Shown here piece after piece: positions 35,268 through 44,347 of a stretch of DNA of 64,000 bases; positions within the stretch are counted from its first letter, which is position 1; every line of letters begins with the position of its first letter. The notes beneath the pieces were generated by a model that saw nothing but the letters and a program-made list of their open reading frames with translations, ran no database searches and was not told the DNA's origin. The stretch spans positions 84,687 to 148,686 of the forward strand of contig NZ_BMUL01000017.1 in NCBI RefSeq assembly GCF_014650175.1, in the 5' to 3' direction. This stretch comes from Streptomyces termitum. GTDB taxonomy: Bacteria > Actinomycetota > Actinomycetes > Streptomycetales > Streptomycetaceae. The translations under genes and the position numbers were made by a program.

Positions 35268-35984
35268 TCAGCGGCGGCGTCGGGTCTTGCTCGTCCGCGC
35301 CGCCTTGGCCCGCTTGGCCGCGAAGCGCACGCCACCCGGGCTCTCGCCGACCTCGACCCGCACCACGGTGGACATCGGATCGACGACGCCCTCGCCCACC
35401 TGGAGCACGGAGGTCTCCACCACACCGAGCTTGGAGAGCGCGGCCCGCGCCCCGTCCAGCTCCTCCTGCGCGGTGTCGCCCTTGAGCAGGAGCATCTCGC
35501 CGTAGGGGCGGAGGAGCGGGACGCCCCAGCCGGCCAGCCGGTCGAGGGGGGCGACGGCGCGGGCGGTCACCACATGGACCGGCGGGACCTTGCCGAGCAT
35601 CTCCTCCGCACGGCCCCGGACCACGGTCACGTGGTCGAGACCGAGCAGCTCCACGACCTCCTGGAGGAAGTTGGTCCGGCGGAGCAGCGGCTCCAGGAGC
35701 GTGATCTTCAGGTCCGGGCGGACCAGGGCCAGCGGGATGCCGGGCAGTCCGGCGCCGGAGCCGACGTCGCAGACCGTCACGCCCTCGGGGACAACCTCGG
35801 AGAGGACGGCGCAGTTCAGCAGGTGTCGCTCCCACAGGCGCGGGACCTCGCGGGGGCCGATGAGCCCGCGCTTCACACCGGCGTCCGCGAGCAGCTCGGC
35901 GTACCGAACGGCCTCGGGGAAGTGCTCACCGAAGACCTTCCGTGCCTGCTCGGGCGCCTCGGGGAGCTCCGCTTCCTCCGTCAC
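35268..35984 (-). CDS. rsmG: 16S rRNA (guanine-N7) methyltransferase RsmG
   Basis: A 238-residue SAM-dependent methyltransferase (GidB) that modifies G527 of 16S rRNA. The SAM-binding loop D-V-G-S-G-A-G-L-P-G-I-P-L-A is near the middle. GTG 35984 is preferred; ATG 36008 would add 8 residues. The C-terminus is basic (T-R-R-R-R end). Loss of this enzyme often gives low-level streptomycin resistance. It sits between jag and parA, the conserved order. Confidence 0.95.
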   Translation of the reverse strand: MTEEAELPEAPEQARKVFGEHFPEAVRYAELLADAGVKRGLIGPREVPRLWERHLLNCAVLSEVVPEGVTVCDVGSGAGLPGIPLALVRPDLKITLLEPLLRRTNFLQEVVELLGLDHVTVVRGRAEEMLGKVPPVHVVTARAVAPLDRLAGWGVPLLRPYGEMLLLKGDTAQEELDGARAALSKLGVVETSVLQVGEGVVDPMSTVVRVEVGESPGGVRFAAKRAKAARTSKTRRRR

Positions 35985-36116
35985 GGGGACCGTCCTTCCG
36001 TACCGCACGCGTACCGCGCGAGCGCACTGTGGTGGCTGAGTGGCTGGACCCGCGTCCGGCGGGCTGAGCGCCGGTCGGCGGGGGTCCAGTGGCTCAAGTA
36101 TCAGGCTGACAAAGAT

Positions 36117-36144
36117 CGGCCCCGTCTGCGAACAGACGGGGCCG
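36117..36144 (-). terminator. Terminator after the rpmH-rnpA-yidD-yidC-jag operon
   Basis: A 12-pair perfect stem, CGGCCCCGTCTG with CAGACGGGGCCG, and a CGAA tetraloop, 16 bases beyond the jag stop. Confidence 0.9.
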
Positions 36145-36159
36145 ACGCGTGGAGAGGGG

Positions 36160-36669
36160 TCAGGCAGGGAGGACGACGACGAAGCGCTGCGGCTCCTCGC
36201 CCTCGGACTCGCTGCGCAGACCGGCGGCGGCGACCGCGTCGTGCACGACCTTGCGCTCGAACGGGGTCATCGGGTCGAGCTTGACCGGCTGGCCGGTGGA
36301 CTTGACCTCGTCCGCCGCCTGGGCGCCGATCTGGGCCAGTTCGGCGCGCTTCTTCGCGCGGAACCCGGCGATGTCGAGCATCAGCCGGCTGCGGTCACCG
36401 GTCTCCCGGTGCACGGCCAGGCGGGTCAGCTCCTGGAGCGCCTCCAGCACCTCGCCGTCACGGCCCACGAGCTTCTGCAGGTCGCGGCCGGCGGAGTCGC
36501 TGATGATCGAGACCGCGGCCCGGTCCGCCTCGACGTCCATGTCGATGTCGCCGTCGAGGTCGGCGATGTCGAGCAGGCCCTCAAGGTAGTCGGCCGCGAT
36601 CTCACCCTCCTGCTCCAGGCGGGTCAGGGTGTCGCCACCCTCGGCGGCGGAGGTGGTGCCTTCCGTCAC
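36160..36669 (-). CDS. jag: Jag/KhpB RNA-binding protein (KH and R3H domains)
   Basis: A 169-residue protein. The KH domain includes G-R-D-L-Q-K-L-V-G-R-D-G-E-V-L-E-A-L-Q. The R3H domain includes P-F-E-R-K-V-V-H-D-A-V-A. The N-terminal Jag domain is absent; an acidic stretch takes its place. Such proteins pair with KhpA and bind RNA affecting cell-wall and division genes. It lies 30 bases after yidC in the standard operon. Confidence 0.93.
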   Translation of the reverse strand: MTEGTTSAAEGGDTLTRLEQEGEIAADYLEGLLDIADLDGDIDMDVEADRAAVSIISDSAGRDLQKLVGRDGEVLEALQELTRLAVHRETGDRSRLMLDIAGFRAKKRAELAQIGAQAADEVKSTGQPVKLDPMTPFERKVVHDAVAAAGLRSESEGEEPQRFVVVLPA

Positions 36670-36699
36670 GGATGGACTCCTTCTAGATACGGGGGACGC

Positions 36700-37998
36700 T
36701 TACTTCTTGGAGGAGGGGTGCTTGGGCCGCTGCTGGCCCTTGCGCTGGCGGGAGCCGCCGGAGCTGGCGCGGCTGCGGCCGCCCTGACCGGAGCCCTTGG
36801 CCGGGGTCTCGGGCTTCTTCTCCAGCGAGGGCTTCGTCTCGGTGTCCTGGGCGTTCTCGCCCGCGGACTCCTCGGCGGTCTCCCGCACCGGCTCGTCGCC
36901 CTCGTCGTCGGCCTTGGCCTGCGGGCCGCCGGACTGACGCTGGGCCTTGGACTGGCGCTTGGGCTGCTGCCGCTTGGGGGCGGCTCCCTCGGCCTCGGCG
37001 GCGGCGGTGTCGCTCTTGAGGACGGTGCCGTCGGCCTGGGCGGCGAAGCCGGCCTTGGCGAGGGCGCCGATGAAGCGGCGCTCGTTCTCGTTGCGGTCGG
37101 AGCCCTTGGCGACGATGGCCTTGATCACGGCCTTGTGCCTGCGGCTGCGGACCTCACCGTGCTGCGAGACGCTCTTGAGCAGGCGCTGGAGGTAGGAGTC
37201 CTGGGCCTTGCTGCCGGGCGTCGGGTTCTGGTTGATCACGTACATCTGCTGGCCCATGGTCCACACGTTGGTGGTCAGCCAGTAGACGAGGACGCCGACG
37301 GGGAAGTTGATGCCCATGACGGCGAAGATCACCGGGAAGATGTACATGAGCATCTTCTGCTGCTGCATGTACGGGGTCTTCACCGAGAGGTCGACGTTCT
37401 TCATCATCAGCTGGCGCTGGGTGAAGAACTGCGAGGCCGACATCATGATGATCATGATCGCGGTGACGATGCGGACCGAGGTCAGCGAGGCGTCGAGCGC
37501 GGCCACCTCGGCGGCGCTGTCGGTGAACTTCGAGGCGAGCGGGGCGCCGAAGATGTGCGCCTTGCGGGCGCTCTCCAGCAGCGGCTGGTCGATGACGCCG
37601 ATGACCTTGCCCGACGCGATGTTCGACAGCACGTGGTAGAGGGCGAAGAAGAACGGCGACTGGGCGAGGATGGGAAGGCACGAGGAGAGCGGGTTGGTGC
37701 CCGTCTCCTTGTACAGCTTCATCATCTCTTCGGACTGACGCTGCTTGTCGCTCTTGTAGCGCTCCTGGATCGCCTTCATCTTCGGCTGGAGCGCCTGCAT
37801 GTTCCGCGTCGACTTGATCTGCTTCACGAAGAGCGGGATCAGGCAGATACGGATCAGCACCACGAGGGACACGATCGACAGGCCCCAGGCCCAGCCCGTG
37901 TCGGGTCCGAAGATGGCCCCGTACAGCTTGTGGAACTGGACGATGACCCAGGAAACGGGCCAGGTGATGAAGCTGAACAGACTGGCAATCGTGTCCAC
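36700..37998 (-). CDS. yidC: Membrane protein insertase YidC
   Basis: A 432-residue Oxa1/YidC insertase. The core has about five hydrophobic segments. The first is at M-D-T-I-A-S-L-F-S-F-I-T-W-P-V-S, with the charged R-I-C-L-I-P-L-F-V-K-Q-I-K-S-T-R-N segment after it. The C-terminal 120 residues are Lys/Arg/Gln/Gly-rich and likely bind ribosomes. It is the Gram-positive type without the large P1 domain. The operon is conserved: yidD upstream and jag downstream. Confidence 0.95.
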   Translation of the reverse strand: MDTIASLFSFITWPVSWVIVQFHKLYGAIFGPDTGWAWGLSIVSLVVLIRICLIPLFVKQIKSTRNMQALQPKMKAIQERYKSDKQRQSEEMMKLYKETGTNPLSSCLPILAQSPFFFALYHVLSNIASGKVIGVIDQPLLESARKAHIFGAPLASKFTDSAAEVAALDASLTSVRIVTAIMIIMMSASQFFTQRQLMMKNVDLSVKTPYMQQQKMLMYIFPVIFAVMGINFPVGVLVYWLTTNVWTMGQQMYVINQNPTPGSKAQDSYLQRLLKSVSQHGEVRSRRHKAVIKAIVAKGSDRNENERRFIGALAKAGFAAQADGTVLKSDTAAAEAEGAAPKRQQPKRQSKAQRQSGGPQAKADDEGDEPVRETAEESAGENAQDTETKPSLEKKPETPAKGSGQGGRSRASSGGSRQRKGQQRPKHPSSKK

Positions 37999-38001
37999 TA
38001 A

Positions 38002-38328
38002 TCAGGCTCCTTGAGCATTGGGCGAGGTCTCTGCGGCCGGGCTCGTCTCGGCGGAGATCCCGCCCTTGTCGCCACGCAGCGCGTTCCTGAGCATCTCGTG
38101 CCACCGAGGACGCCTGCGCGGGGGGACGTGGTCCACACCCCCGGGCGACCACGGGTTGCACCGCAGGATGCGCCAGGCGGTCAGGGCGATGCCCTTGATC
38201 GCGCCATGCCGGTCTATGGCCGTGAATCCGTAGTGGGAACACGACGGGTAGTACCGGCAGACGGGCCCCAGGAGGGGGCTGATCGTCCACTGGTACAGCT
38301 TGATGAGGGCGAGGAACGGGTACTTCAT
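38002..38328 (-). CDS. yidD: Membrane insertion efficiency factor YidD
   Basis: A 108-residue protein with the conserved C-R-Y-Y-P-S-C-S-H-Y-G block, followed by A-I-D-R-H-G-A-I-K-G. It helps membrane insertion together with YidC. The ATG overlaps the rnpA stop by four bases. Its C-terminus carries a tail of about 25 variable residues. Confidence 0.95.
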   Translation of the reverse strand: MKYPFLALIKLYQWTISPLLGPVCRYYPSCSHYGFTAIDRHGAIKGIALTAWRILRCNPWSPGGVDHVPPRRRPRWHEMLRNALRGDKGGISAETSPAAETSPNAQGA

Positions 38329-38696
38329 CGCGTACCCCCTCCCAGCAGCCGCTGGAGGGCGGCGTCCAGGTCGCGGGCCAGGTGGGCGTGGTCGGCGTCA
38401 CCGGCTCCGGGCAACGCCCGTACGACCACCAGGCTACCGGGGGGCAGCTCGGACAGCCGATCGCGCACGAGGTGCCGCAGTCGCCGCTTCACCTGGTTGC
38501 GGACGACGGCTCCGCCGACGGCCTTGCTCACGACGAAACCCGCACGTGGCGGGGGAGCGATCTCCCCAGGCACGTGCGGGTCCGTGGCACCGCTGCGTAG
38601 GTGGACGACGAGGAGCGGACGACCGGCCCGGCGTCCTCGACGTACCGCGGTTGCGAAGTCCTCGCGCCGCCTCAGCCGATTCTCGGTAGGCAGCAC
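38325..38696 (-). CDS. rnpA: Ribonuclease P protein component
   Basis: A 123-residue basic protein that assists the RNase P RNA in tRNA 5' maturation. The RNR signature appears as R-N-Q-V-K-R-R-L-R-H-L-V-R. The start is GTG 38696. It overlaps yidD by four bases and follows rpmH, the universal bacterial order. Confidence 0.96.
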   Translation of the reverse strand: MLPTENRLRRREDFATAVRRGRRAGRPLLVVHLRSGATDPHVPGEIAPPPRAGFVVSKAVGGAVVRNQVKRRLRHLVRDRLSELPPGSLVVVRALPGAGDADHAHLARDLDAALQRLLGGGTR

Positions 38697-38717
38697 GTCA
38701 TGACCTGTTTAAGCGGA

Positions 38718-38855
38718 TCAGGCGGACAGGCTCGCGCGACCCTTGGCGCGGCGGTTCGCCAGGATGGCGCGGCCGGCACGGGTACGCATGCGCAGGCGGA
38801 AGCCGTGGGTCTTCGCGCGACGACGGTTGTTCGGCTGGAAGGTGCGCTTGCTCAC
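38718..38855 (-). CDS. rpmH: 50S ribosomal protein bL34
   Basis: A 45-residue protein read from GTG 38855: it starts M-S-K-R-T-F-Q-P-N-N-R-R-R-A-K, contains T-H-G-F-R-L-R-M-R-T-R-A-G-R, and ends R-A-S-L-S-A. Length and sequence match bL34. It is the first gene of the minus-strand operon, 21 bases before rnpA, and divergent from dnaA. Confidence 0.98.
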   Translation of the reverse strand: MSKRTFQPNNRRRAKTHGFRLRMRTRAGRAILANRRAKGRASLSA

Positions 38856-39255
38856 TCGGGGGCTCCAGAAATGATTCGGGTGGTGGCGGGACATCGCCTG
38901 GCTGTCACCGTGCGCCCACGAGAAGCTCGCAATACGCCCGAGTGCACCGCTTCGTGATCACATAGGGTGATCGTTGCCCATCGGAGGCAGGCGGCAGCAG
39001 CCATCGACAACTCGACTTCGTTACGGTACGCGGGGTTACGCCATCCGGTCAAACCGACCCGTCGCAGGGGCCCCTTGTGCACAGGCTGTGGACAACAACT
39101 TGAACCACGTCAGCCGCCCCGACTACCGTGGCTGGACTCCGCAACCTTTTCCGGATCTGTCCTCACCTGTCCCGACGGCCCATCCCGTCTCACGGACCTT
39201 CGACCCACCGTCCCGAGAACCACACATTCGTGGGACCTGCGAGAAAGCGTGCCCT
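38856..39255. promoter_or_regulatory. rpmH-dnaA divergent promoter region
   Basis: A 400-base gap with one perfect DnaA box, TGTGGACAA (39087-39095, TTGTCCACA on the other strand), which fits dnaA autoregulation. The rpmH and dnaA promoters must be here, but I cannot place -10/-35 elements with confidence. Confidence 0.7.
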
Positions 39256-41055
39256 GTGGCTGACGTACCCGCCGATCTTGCCGCAGTGTGGCCGCGCGTG
39301 CTCGACCAGCTCCTGGGCGAGGGGCAGCAGGGCATCGAGCCCAAGGACAAGCAGTGGATCGAGCGCTGCCAGCCGCTCGCCCTGGTCGCCGACACGGCGC
39401 TGCTCGCCGTCCCCAACGAATGGGGCAAGCGCGTCCTGGAGGGCCGGCTGGCCCCGCTGATCAGCGAGACCCTCAGCCGCGAGTGCGGCCGCCCGATCCG
39501 GATCGCGATCACCGTCGACGACTCCGTCGGCGAGCCGCCGCCGGTGCCCTCGCCCGGACGCCCGGCGCAGCCGCGCTACGACGAGCGTCCGCAGCCGGAG
39601 CCGTACGAGAAGTACGAGGGCTACGGCCACCGCCCGCTCCCCGACGACGGGCTGCCCACCGCGCGGCCCGCCTACCCCGACTACGCACAGCCACCGCGCC
39701 CCGAGCCGGGGGCCTGGCCGCGGAGCCAGGAGGACCTCTCCTGGCAGCAGCCGCGCCTCGGCGGCTTCCCCGAGCGCGCGCCGTACACCGGACCGGCCTC
39801 CCCGGAGCCCTCCGGGCGCTCCCGGTACGAGGAGCAGGGCCGGGGCTACGAGCAGCCGCAGCGGCCCGAGCGCGCCGAGCTGCCCGACCTGTCCGGTCCG
39901 GCCTCCCCGGTCCCGCGCCCCGGCCCGCCCGGCGGCCACGGGGCGGGCGGCGGCCCGGACCGGCCGGCCGGCGGTTCGGGCACGGGTTCCGGCGGGTCCT
40001 CGGGCGGCGGCGCGAGCGAGCAGCACGCGCGGCTGAACCCCCGCTACCTCTTCGACACCTTCGTGATCGGGTCCTCGAACCGGTTCGCGCACGCGGCCGC
40101 GGTCGCGGTGGCCGAGGCACCGGCGAAGGCGTACAACCCCCTCTTCATCTACGGGGAGTCGGGGCTCGGCAAGACGCACCTGCTGCACGCCATCGGGCAC
40201 TACGCGCGCAGCCTCTACCCGGGCACGCGGGTCCGGTACGTGAGCTCGGAGGAGTTCACCAACGAGTTCATCAACTCCATCCGCGACGGCAAGGGCGACG
40301 CCTTCCGCAAGCGCTACCGCGACGTGGACATCCTGCTCGTCGACGACATCCAGTTCCTCGCGAGCAAGGAGTCGACGCAGGAGGAGTTCTTCCACACCTT
40401 CAACACCCTGCACAACGCGAACAAGCAGATCGTGCTCTCCTCCGACCGGCCGCCCCGGCAGCTGGTCACCCTGGAGGACCGACTGCGCAACCGCTTCGAG
40501 TGGGGCCTCACCACCGACGTGCAGCCGCCGGAGCTGGAGACCCGCATCGCGATCCTGCGCAAGAAGGCGGTGCAGGAGCAGCTCAACGCCCCGCCGGAGG
40601 TGCTGGAGTTCATCGCCTCCCGGATCTCGCGGAACATCCGCGAGCTGGAGGGCGCGCTGATCCGGGTGACGGCCTTCGCGAGCCTCAACCGGCAGCCGGT
40701 GGACCTGGGGCTGACCGAGATCGTCCTCAAGGACCTGATCCCCGGCGGCGAGGACACCTCCCCCGAGATCACCGCCCCCGCCATCATGGCGGCGACGGCC
40801 GACTACTTCGGGCTGACGGTGGAGGACCTGTGCGGTTCCTCGCGCAGCCGCGTCCTGGTGACGGCCCGCCAGATCGCCATGTACCTGTGCCGCGAGCTGA
40901 CGGACCTGTCGCTGCCGAAGATCGGCGCGCAGTTCGGCGGCCGCGACCACACGACCGTGATGCACGCGGACCGGAAGATCCGGGCCCTGATGGCGGAGCG
41001 GCGTTCCATCTACAACCAGGTCACGGAGCTGACCAACCGCATCAAGAACGGCTGA
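39256..41055 (+). CDS. dnaA: Chromosomal replication initiator DnaA
   Basis: A 599-residue initiator. Domain I starts V-A-D-V-P-A-D-L-A-A-V-W-P-R-V-L. Domain II (about 95-250) is very long and rich in Pro, Tyr, Glu and Gly, as in streptomycetes. The AAA+ domain has G-E-S-G-L-G-K-T-H (about 299) and L-L-V-D-D-I-Q-F-L. Domain IV has the DNA-binding loop G-G-R-D-H-T-T-V-M-H-A (about 561). The start is GTG 39256 with a weak Shine-Dalgarno. It is shorter than the roughly 650 residues of S. coelicolor DnaA, mainly in domain II. Confidence 0.98.
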   Translation: MADVPADLAAVWPRVLDQLLGEGQQGIEPKDKQWIERCQPLALVADTALLAVPNEWGKRVLEGRLAPLISETLSRECGRPIRIAITVDDSVGEPPPVPSPGRPAQPRYDERPQPEPYEKYEGYGHRPLPDDGLPTARPAYPDYAQPPRPEPGAWPRSQEDLSWQQPRLGGFPERAPYTGPASPEPSGRSRYEEQGRGYEQPQRPERAELPDLSGPASPVPRPGPPGGHGAGGGPDRPAGGSGTGSGGSSGGGASEQHARLNPRYLFDTFVIGSSNRFAHAAAVAVAEAPAKAYNPLFIYGESGLGKTHLLHAIGHYARSLYPGTRVRYVSSEEFTNEFINSIRDGKGDAFRKRYRDVDILLVDDIQFLASKESTQEEFFHTFNTLHNANKQIVLSSDRPPRQLVTLEDRLRNRFEWGLTTDVQPPELETRIAILRKKAVQEQLNAPPEVLEFIASRISRNIRELEGALIRVTAFASLNRQPVDLGLTEIVLKDLIPGGEDTSPEITAPAIMAATADYFGLTVEDLCGSSRSRVLVTARQIAMYLCRELTDLSLPKIGAQFGGRDHTTVMHADRKIRALMAERRSIYNQVTELTNRIKNG

Positions 41056-41150
41056 CGCGGCGCCGTACGGCCCCCGTACCGTTCCCCGTCCCCTCCTTCC
41101 GTTCCTCCGTCGTTCCTCCGTTCTCTCGCGTGCCGCAGGAGGCCCGCAGT

Positions 41151-41195
41151 ACGCCGAAGGGCGCCCCGGACTCCCACCGGGGCGCCCTTCGGCGT
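41151..41195 (+). terminator. Terminator after dnaA
   Basis: A perfect 19-pair stem (41151-41169 with 41177-41195) and a 7-base loop ACTCCCA, about 95 bases beyond the dnaA stop. It insulates the origin from dnaA transcription. Confidence 0.9.
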
Positions 41196-41254
41196 TCCCG
41201 GAAGGGGTTGCCGGACGGAGTTCCCGGAAGGGCGTCCCGGCGTTCCCGGAAGGG
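41194..41254. repeat. Three copies of GTTCCCGGAAGGG
   Basis: Exact 13-base copies at 41194-41206, 41220-41232 and 41242-41254, just after the dnaA terminator. Each contains the smaller palindrome TTCCCGGAA. No function is known to me. Confidence 0.75.
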
Positions 41255-41459
41255 GTCCGAGGCCGTTGAGAAGGGCGGAGGAGAGCGGCGGCGAGCGAGG
41301 CCGGCAGCGCCGGACGGATCGCCGTGCGGACGCCCGGACGTTCCCTCAGAAGCCTTCTCCCGGAGGGCCGCGAGGCCGTCCGGGTGGTGCTCCGGGGCCG
41401 CCGGCGGCCGTCCTCGCGTGGCATCCGGGCGCCTCGCCCACGCCGGAACTGTTCGATTA

Positions 41460-42168
41460 CCGCGTCTCGCTGGCGGGTTCTCCACAGATTGCGGGATGAT
41501 CTCCCGTCCACAGGGTGGGGACTGTCGAGTTATCCGGATTCTGTCCACAGGCTGAGTGACCGGCCGACGATCACACCAGCTCAGGGGGGTGTGGATTTGT
41601 GAGCAACCGTTCTCCACAGCCTGTGGATGAATCTTTCGTCCACAGGAGCCCCGCAGAGTTGTCCACCGGCTGCCCACAGGGGAGGATCGGTTGCCCACAG
41701 CTTCTCCACACCGCTGTCCACTGTTCGGCAACGAAACACCCCCGATCACCGGGAGGAGTGAAAGCGGTCACACCAAGGGAGACGTTTGGGCTGTGGGGAA
41801 CCCGGGGAAAGCTGGGGACAGCGCTGGGGAGAACTCAGCCCTTCCTGTGCATGGGGTGTGCAGAACTTTCGTGTGTCCACAGAGAACCCTGGTTATCCAC
41901 GGGTTCCACCCACAGGCGCAGTGGATAAAAAACGGGTGCTGACCTGCATGGACGACGTTATCCACGGTTTCCACAGCCCCTACTACTACTCCCACTCATA
42001 GTTAGCTCGGGAATGGCTTTGAAGCGGGGGCTGTGCACAACTCGGCGCCGGAGCCCCGAGCCGCTCTCGTCGCGACTTGACCCCGAGCCGCACCGAGTGT
42101 CGGCGGCGTACGTCAGACTGGATCCCGCAGTCGACGAACGAGCCAGCAACAAGCAGGAGGCGGTTCCG
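41460..42168. other. oriC: Chromosomal origin of replication oriC
   Basis: The dnaA-dnaN gap holds a dense array of DnaA-box-like 9-mers on both strands. Examples are TTCTCCACA at 41478, 41610 and 41702; CCGTCCACA at 41504; CTGTCCACA at 41541; reversed TGTGGATTT at 41590 and TGTGGATGA at 41622; TCGTCCACA at 41636; TTGTCCACC at 41659; TTGCCCACA at 41691; GTGTCCACA at 41873; TTATCCACG at 41893 and 41958; reversed AGTGGATAA at 41920; and GTTTCCACA at 41967. The GC content falls around 41930-42005. This is the classic streptomycete oriC architecture. Confidence 0.95.
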
Positions 42169-43299
42169 GTGAAGATCCGGGTGGAGCGCGATGTACTCGC
42201 GGAGGCGGTGGCCTGGGTGGCCCGCAGCCTTCCGGCCCGTCCGCCGGCCCCCGTCCTCGCGGGCCTTCTGCTGAAGGCCGAGGACGGCGCGCTGAGCTTC
42301 TCGAGCTTCGACTACGAGGTCTCCGCCCGCGTCTCCGTCGAGGCCGAGATCGAGGAGGACGGCACCGTCCTCGTCTCCGGCCGCCTCCTCGCCGACATCT
42401 GCCGCGCCCTCCCCAACCGCCCGGTGGAGATCTCCACAGACGGTGTACGGGCGACCGTGGTCTGCGGCTCCTCCCGCTTCACCCTCCACACCCTCCCTGT
42501 GGAGGAGTACCCGGCGCTGCCCGAGATGCCGACCGCCACCGGCACCGTCCCCGGCGAGATCTTCGCCGCCGCCGCCGCGCAGGTCGCCATCGCCGCCGGC
42601 CGCGACGACACGCTGCCCGTCCTCACCGGCGTCCGCATCGAGATCGAGGGCGACACCGTCACCCTGGCCTCCACCGACCGCTACCGCTTCGCGGTCCGCG
42701 AGTTCCTGTGGAAGCCGGAGGCCCCCGACGCCTCCGCGGTCGCCCTGGTGCCCGCCAAGACCCTTCTGGACACCGCCAAGGCGCTCACCAGCGGCGACAC
42801 CGTCACCCTGGCGCTCTCCGGCTCCGGCCAGGGCGAGGGCCTCATCGGCTTCGAGGGCGCCGGCCGCCGCACCACCACGCGCCTCCTCGAAGGCGACCTG
42901 CCGAAGTACCGCACCCTCTTCCCCACCGAGTTCAACTCGGTCGCGGTGATCGAGACCGCCCCCTTCGTCGAGGCCGTCAAGCGCGTGGCCCTGGTCGCCG
43001 AGCGCAACACTCCCGTCCGGCTCAGCTTCGAGCAGGGCGTCCTCATCCTGGAGGCCGGCTCCAGCGACGACGCACAGGCTGTGGAAAGGGTCGACGCCCA
43101 GCTGGACGGCGACGACATCTCCATCGCCTTCAACCCGACCTTCCTCCTGGACGGCCTCAGCGCGATCGACTCCCCGGTCGCCCAGCTCTCCTTCACCACC
43201 TCCACCAAGCCCGCCCTGCTGAGCGGCCGGCCGGCGGTGGACGCGGAGGCGGACGACGCCTACAAGTACCTGATCATGCCGGTGCGGCTGAGCGGCTGA
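42169..43299 (+). CDS. dnaN: DNA polymerase III beta sliding clamp
   Basis: A 376-residue clamp of three repeated domains that tethers DNA polymerase. The N-terminus reads V-K-I-R-V-E-R-D-V-L-A-E-A-V-A-W-V-A-R, and the C-terminus Y-K-Y-L-I-M-P-V-R-L-S-G matches the conserved M-P-V/M-R-L end. GTG 42169 is preferred, with AGGAGG about 10 bases upstream. The length is standard. Confidence 0.98.
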   Translation: MKIRVERDVLAEAVAWVARSLPARPPAPVLAGLLLKAEDGALSFSSFDYEVSARVSVEAEIEEDGTVLVSGRLLADICRALPNRPVEISTDGVRATVVCGSSRFTLHTLPVEEYPALPEMPTATGTVPGEIFAAAAAQVAIAAGRDDTLPVLTGVRIEIEGDTVTLASTDRYRFAVREFLWKPEAPDASAVALVPAKTLLDTAKALTSGDTVTLALSGSGQGEGLIGFEGAGRRTTTRLLEGDLPKYRTLFPTEFNSVAVIETAPFVEAVKRVALVAERNTPVRLSFEQGVLILEAGSSDDAQAVERVDAQLDGDDISIAFNPTFLLDGLSAIDSPVAQLSFTTSTKPALLSGRPAVDAEADDAYKYLIMPVRLSG

Positions 43300-43411
43300 C
43301 CTGCGCCGCGGGGGTTCGACTGAGCGGCCGACCCCACAGGTGTGCGGCCGGGTCCGGGCGTAGGCTCGGACCCGGGTAGGTACCGCACACGACGCTTAAG
43401 GAACAACTCTG

Positions 43412-44287
43412 ATGGAGCTCGGTCTCGTCGGTCTCGGCAAGATGGGCGGCAACATGCGCGAGCGCATCCGCCGCGCAGGCCACACCGTCATCGGATACGA
43501 CCGCAACCCGGACCTCGCGGACGTCCACAGCCTCGAAGAGCTGGTGGGCGCCCTCCAGGCCCCGCGCGTCGTGTGGGTCATGGTCCCCGCCGGCGCGGCG
43601 ACCCAGTCCACCATCGACGAGCTGGCCGAGCTGCTCTCCCCCGGCGACGTCGTCGTCGACGGCGGCAACTCCCGCTGGACCGACGACGAGAAGCACGCAG
43701 AGGAGCTGGCGGCCAAGGGCATCGGCTTCGTCGACTGCGGCGTCTCCGGCGGCGTCTGGGGCCTGGAGAACGGCTACGCGCTCATGTACGGCGGCTCCGA
43801 CGAGCACGTCGCCCGCGTCCAGCCGGTCTTCGACGCCCTCAAGCCCGAGGGCGAGTACGGCTCCGTGCACGCCGGCAAGGTCGGCGCCGGCCACTTCGCC
43901 AAGATGGTCCACAACGGCATCGAGTACGCGATGATGCAGGCGTACGCCGAGGGCTGGGAGCTCCTGGAGAAGGTCGACTCCGTGGAGAACGTCCGCGAGA
44001 TCTTCCGCTCCTGGCAGGAGGGCACGGTCATCCGCTCCTGGCTGCTCGACCTCGCGGTCAACGCCCTCGACGAGGACGAGCACCTGGACCAGCTGCGCGG
44101 CTACGCGTCGGACTCCGGCGAGGGCCGGTGGACCGTCGAGGCCGCCATCGACAACGCCGTCCCGCTCCCCGCGATCACCGCCTCGCTGTTCGCGCGGTTC
44201 GCGTCCCGGCAGGACGACTCGCCGCAGATGAAGATGATCGCCGCGCTGCGCAACCAGTTCGGCGGCCACGCGGTCGAGAAGAAGTAG
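43412..44287 (+). CDS. gnd: 6-phosphogluconate dehydrogenase (decarboxylating), short type
   Basis: A 291-residue oxidoreductase of the GndA/YqeC short subgroup. The NAD(P) loop reads G-L-V-G-L-G-K-M-G-G-N-M. The substrate loop G-V-S-G-G-V-W-G-L-E-N-G and the catalytic K-M-V-H-N-G-I-E-Y are present. It converts 6-phosphogluconate to ribulose 5-phosphate and CO2. The short length suits the actinobacterial form found between dnaN and recF. NAD versus NADP preference is unclear. Confidence 0.93.
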   Translation: MELGLVGLGKMGGNMRERIRRAGHTVIGYDRNPDLADVHSLEELVGALQAPRVVWVMVPAGAATQSTIDELAELLSPGDVVVDGGNSRWTDDEKHAEELAAKGIGFVDCGVSGGVWGLENGYALMYGGSDEHVARVQPVFDALKPEGEYGSVHAGKVGAGHFAKMVHNGIEYAMMQAYAEGWELLEKVDSVENVREIFRSWQEGTVIRSWLLDLAVNALDEDEHLDQLRGYASDSGEGRWTVEAAIDNAVPLPAITASLFARFASRQDDSPQMKMIAALRNQFGGHAVEKK

Positions 44288-44347
44288 CAATCCACAGGCT
44301 GTGCACCGTCCGGTGCGCAGCGACCGGGGGAAGGCCGGCGCCCAACC

